From Halobacteriovoraceae bacterium (GTDB lineage: Bacteria; Bdellovibrionota; Bacteriovoracia; Bacteriovoracales; Bacteriovoracaceae): a DNA stretch of 35,057 bases. Shown here piece after piece: positions 32,668 to 35,057 of the stretch. The stretch covers positions 2,501-37,557 of the forward strand of contig JABGVH010000007.1 of assembly GCA_018646195.1 (NCBI GenBank), read 5' to 3'. Positions within the stretch are counted from its first letter, which is position 1. The number at the start of each line of letters is the position of its first letter. The notes under the pieces were generated by a model. That model saw only the letters and a program-made list of their open reading frames with translations, did not search any database and was not told the origin of the DNA. The translations under genes and the position numbers were made by a program.

Positions 32668-33114
32668 AATTGTTTTTTTAAAATTAAGAAATAATTCGAC
32701 CTTGGGCTCGAGACCTAGCGCTTCCTCAATAGACTTTAAAGCAGCATTCTTATCTCCACCTTTATAGTACCTCCTGCTCTCCCAATATTTTGCCACAGCA
32801 TCGCGATCTAATAGTTTGAAACCTAGCGGTTTTTTGGGCAGCGAGAGATTATTAATTATATATTTTGCCTTAGTACCATCATTACAGATAATCGAATAAT
32901 GGTCCTCTACTTGGCCCAAATCACTTTTGATTGTATCTACACCGGAAAACCTGGCCAAACTACCGTCGGGACAGAGTAAGCGCCTAAAGAATGAAGTTCC
33001 TTTTTTAATAAGTGCTTTATCTACAAAGGGGCGTTTTAACTTTTTGGCAGGATCCTTCGCCGAAGCCGAGCAAACTAATCCCAGAAACATAAAAAGCAGG
33101 AAGAGGTTTTTCAT
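32659..33114 (-). CDS. Small exported protein of unknown function
   Basis: A 151-residue protein with a signal peptide (LFLLFMFLGLVCSASA, cleavage near residue 19; the context is not a good lipobox). The mature part has a Cys in RRLLCPDGS and another in SIICNDGTKA, possibly a disulfide, in two similar C-x-D-G-(S/T)-x-A phrases. The C-terminal half (AVAKYWESRRYYKGGDKNAALKSIEEALGLEPK) reads like one tetratricopeptide-type helix pair. It is last in the operon with the methyltransferase and MscS genes; its ATG overlaps the mscS stop (ATGA). Function unknown. Confidence 0.65.
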   Translation of the reverse strand: MKNLFLLFMFLGLVCSASAKDPAKKLKRPFVDKALIKKGTSFFRRLLCPDGSLARFSGVDTIKSDLGQVEDHYSIICNDGTKAKYIINNLSLPKKPLGFKLLDRDAVAKYWESRRYYKGGDKNAALKSIEEALGLEPKVELFLNFKKTIKK

Positions 33115-33977
33115 TGGGAATTATTTTGGGTGCTATAGGTATGAACGTCACGTTGTGGGAAAGGAATAACGATATCCTCTTCTCTAAAGGCCTGATCAAT
33201 CGAGAACCTCAGGTCACTTAGAATTTTTTCATGATTCCACATATCTGAAATCCAAATCAGCAGTTTAAAATCTAATGAGCTATCACCAAAGTTTTTAAAA
33301 TGGACATCAGCAGCAGGAAAACTCAAAACTGACGAATGCCCAGAGGCCACCTTAATTAGTATTTCTTTAACTTTCCCGACATCAGAGCCGTAGGCAACAC
33401 CGATCGAGATAGCCAACCTAATTTTATCGCCAGAAAAACTCTCGTTAGTAACTTGCTCTGTAATAAATTGTGAATTGGGAACAATTATAGCGACATCATC
33501 CCTGGTATGGATAACTGTATAGCGGGCCCTTATATCAACCACTCTGCCAGAGACGCCTTTAACTTCAACCAGGTCGCCATTTTTGATAGGCCTTTCCATT
33601 AAGATAATTAAACCAGAGATAAAGTTTTGAGTAATATTTTGTAGCCCAAAACCGACTCCCACCATAAGTACAGCGCCTATCGCTGCCAATGAATTGAGGC
33701 CAATACCTACAGTGTCTAGGGTTATCAAAATTCCCGCGAAGAAAACTAAATAGCGTGCCATACGACTAAGGCTGCCCTTAACTCCCCTGTCTATTTCCTT
33801 ATCTTTCAAAAAAGTGTTGACGAAGTTTTCGGTGACCTTAGAGACTTTTATCGAGACCACTAGGATTAGTATCGCAAGTCCTATCGAAAAAAGAGAAATT
33901 GGGCCACCGCTTACTTTAAATATTGGGTAAGACAGGTAATGCCAAAATGATTGTAAGAGTTCAAAGAAAGAATTCAT
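33111..33977 (-). CDS. MscS-family mechanosensitive ion channel
   Basis: 288 residues, the length of small-conductance MscS. Two N-terminal membrane helices (about 22-45 and 72-90) and a pore helix rich in Gly/Ala (LAAIGAVLMVGVGFGLQNITQNFISG, about 93-118) precede the MscS beta-domain: RPIKNGDLVEVKGVSGRVVDIRARYTVIHTRDD...VPNS. The C-terminal alpha/beta domain ends near PFPQRDVHTY, a phrase common at the end of MscS proteins. It should open on membrane tension during osmotic downshock. It overlaps the methyltransferase stop by one base upstream and the small exported protein start by four bases downstream. Confidence 0.92.
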   Translation of the reverse strand: MNSFFELLQSFWHYLSYPIFKVSGGPISLFSIGLAILILVVSIKVSKVTENFVNTFLKDKEIDRGVKGSLSRMARYLVFFAGILITLDTVGIGLNSLAAIGAVLMVGVGFGLQNITQNFISGLIILMERPIKNGDLVEVKGVSGRVVDIRARYTVIHTRDDVAIIVPNSQFITEQVTNESFSGDKIRLAISIGVAYGSDVGKVKEILIKVASGHSSVLSFPAADVHFKNFGDSSLDFKLLIWISDMWNHEKILSDLRFSIDQAFREEDIVIPFPQRDVHTYSTQNNSQ

Positions 33978-34681
33978 TAACCGCCCTTCTTTGCAATAAT
34001 TCGAAATAGATCTGGATCGCTTGCCAAGGCCTGCTGGCGCTGGTCATTTGGAATAATCTTCATGCCCTCAGAGGCACAGAAGTACTCTATTTCAAAACCA
34101 GCGGCGATTATTTCGTATTCAAGCTCAATGGCCGAGGGAATATAACGAGTCGCTTGTTCACCTTTATAGAGGATATTTTTTTCAAGCTGATACCCGGGGT
34201 CTAATAGCATTCCTTTATGCGACACCATCGCCTCAAGTAGTAATTTCCCTCCAGGAATTAATGCCTGGTATAGGTTTTCAAGCAATAACTCTCTGTCAGT
34301 GGTCACTGTATGGATACAATGAGCATCAACGATTAGCTGAAATTTTTCTACATCGTATAAGTCTAGCGCATCGTAGACACTGTAGTGAATATTGCCAGCA
34401 CCCGGGTACTGAGTTCTGGCATAATTGATCGCCACTTGAGACAAATCGATTGCAAGAATATTGGAATTATTAAAAGAACTCAGCTTGTGGGTAGAGAAAA
34501 TTGAGCGAGCGCCGCAACCTAACTCTAAAACTGATTGATTTTCACCACAAGTAATCAAACTTTGACCTTTTGGTGAGTTTAAAAACTCGCAAAGTTCGGG
34601 AAGTGGTTCGAAAGAATCGCTTAATTGTTCGACCCAAAGATTATAGGTTTGATTCAATTGCCTGGTCTGTTCTGTGGTCAT
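33977..34681 (-). CDS. Class I SAM-dependent methyltransferase
   Basis: 234 residues from the ATG at 34681, which I prefer because AAGGAGG lies six bases upstream; an ATG at 34747 would add 22 residues without a comparable site. Rossmann-type methyltransferase: motif I VLELGCGARSIFS, acidic end of strand 2 ILAIDLSQVAINYA, motif II/III YDVEKFQLIVDAHCIHTVT, then PGGKLLLEAMVSHKG. It uses S-adenosylmethionine; the substrate is unknown. No signal or membrane segment. First gene of an operon with mscS. Confidence 0.87.
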   Translation of the reverse strand: MTTEQTRQLNQTYNLWVEQLSDSFEPLPELCEFLNSPKGQSLITCGENQSVLELGCGARSIFSTHKLSSFNNSNILAIDLSQVAINYARTQYPGAGNIHYSVYDALDLYDVEKFQLIVDAHCIHTVTTDRELLLENLYQALIPGGKLLLEAMVSHKGMLLDPGYQLEKNILYKGEQATRYIPSAIELEYEIIAAGFEIEYFCASEGMKIIPNDQRQQALASDPDLFRIIAKKGG

Positions 34682-34792
34682 CCATGACCTCCTTGAATTA
34701 TTTCGGGGACTTATTGCTATCTCTACCCCAATTGAGAGCTCTTTCAATTATAACCAATTTCCTGAAAATGTTACAGCATTGGAAGTCAGTAA

Positions 34793-34825
34793 TTGTGCGG
34801 TGCGGAATAAATGACATAGAATGTC
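34793..34825 (+). promoter_or_regulatory. Promoter with overlapping inverted repeat
   Basis: TTGTGC (34793-34798), 18 bases, TAGAAT (34817-34822). GACAT-AGA-ATGTC (34813-34825) is a perfect 5-base inverted repeat lying across the -10 box, so a repressor could act there. A further stem AACAAC/GTTGTT (34852-34869) lies in the untranslated leader just before the ribosome site AGGAG. Confidence 0.45.
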
Positions 34826-34886
34826 AGAGTTCAGATTTTACTAACAAAGTTAACAACATCCCCGTTGTTTCAGGAGAAAACCATCA

Positions 34887-35057
34887 ATGAAAAAAGCAAT
34901 CAAGAACGCTGTTGTAGTTGCTGCAATTATGTCCATGTCCCCCATGGTACTAGCAGGTGGCGGCTATCGTTCATCCATCGCAGAAGTGTCCGCACTTCAA
35001 TCAGAACTCGGTAATGCCCTACAGATCCCGCCGAATATCGGCCCTACAGTCTGTGGA
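34887..35057 (+). CDS. Start of an exported protein (3' partial)
   Basis: The first 57 codons of a protein that runs off the window. It begins MKKAIKNAVVVAAIMSMS, a clear signal peptide, with probable cleavage after VLA (about residue 23) leaving a mature start GGGYRSS. The visible mature part contains a Cys in GPTVCG. AGGAG lies ten bases before the ATG, and a promoter with an inverted repeat is upstream. Too short to name; possibly an abundant periplasmic or surface protein given the strong expression signals. Confidence 0.7.
   Translation, partial: MKKAIKNAVVVAAIMSMSPMVLAGGGYRSSIAEVSALQSELGNALQIPPNIGPTVCG

Overview
The window looks like chromosome from an AT-rich Gram-negative bacterium of the old 'Deltaproteobacteria' type. 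My best guess is a Bdellovibrionota / Bacteriovorax-like organism. The pointers are heptose (LPS core) genes, Wzx/Wzy-type polysaccharide genes, a DUF4416 protein, and a very large surface protein with a Cys-containing C-terminal sorting tail like the MYXO-CTERM class. The taxon is an inference; no rRNA or other marker is present. I see no tRNA, IS element, prophage or CRISPR array.

Layout. (1) 1-13397 is the accessory part. It holds the tail of an unknown gene, a PilZ protein and a two-gene ABC-2 exporter on +; radical SAM/SPASM and PqqD-like genes on -; a nucleotidyltransferase on +; then an operon on - with a 2516-residue C25 (gingipain-like) surface protein, a 60-residue peptide, an HPr-kinase-like protein and an S26 peptidase. 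(2) 13452-13582 is a repeat-rich control region in front of the giant gene. (3) 13635-21338 is a surface polysaccharide locus: GT4 glycosyltransferase, MraY/WecA-family transferase, short SLBB protein, small membrane protein, Wzz-like protein and two tandem BY-kinase-like proteins with decayed P-loops. (4) 21494-29878 is housekeeping and envelope: pheT, pheS with a structured leader and terminator, DUF4416, heptose kinase, heptosyltransferase, cmk and a lytic transglycosylase. (5) 29955-35057 holds a DUF255/thioredoxin-like protein, small exported proteins, MscS, a methyltransferase and the start of another exported protein.

The most interesting system is region 1. The 60-residue peptide has a Lys-rich leader with a YxxPxI motif, as read by lasso-peptide PqqD-like recognition elements. 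Its putative core has two CNGN motifs and ends in Ser. Around it lie a PqqD-like recognition protein, a SPASM radical SAM maturase, an HPr-kinase-like protein, a family-5-type nucleotidyltransferase, an S26 peptidase and an ABC exporter. No lasso cyclase or lasso protease is visible. I read it as a candidate RiPP pathway that combines radical-SAM chemistry on Cys with the kinase/nucleotidyltransferase tailoring pair known from paeninodin-type lasso clusters. It is co-transcribed with a sorted surface cysteine protease. The product and chemistry are inferred, not shown.
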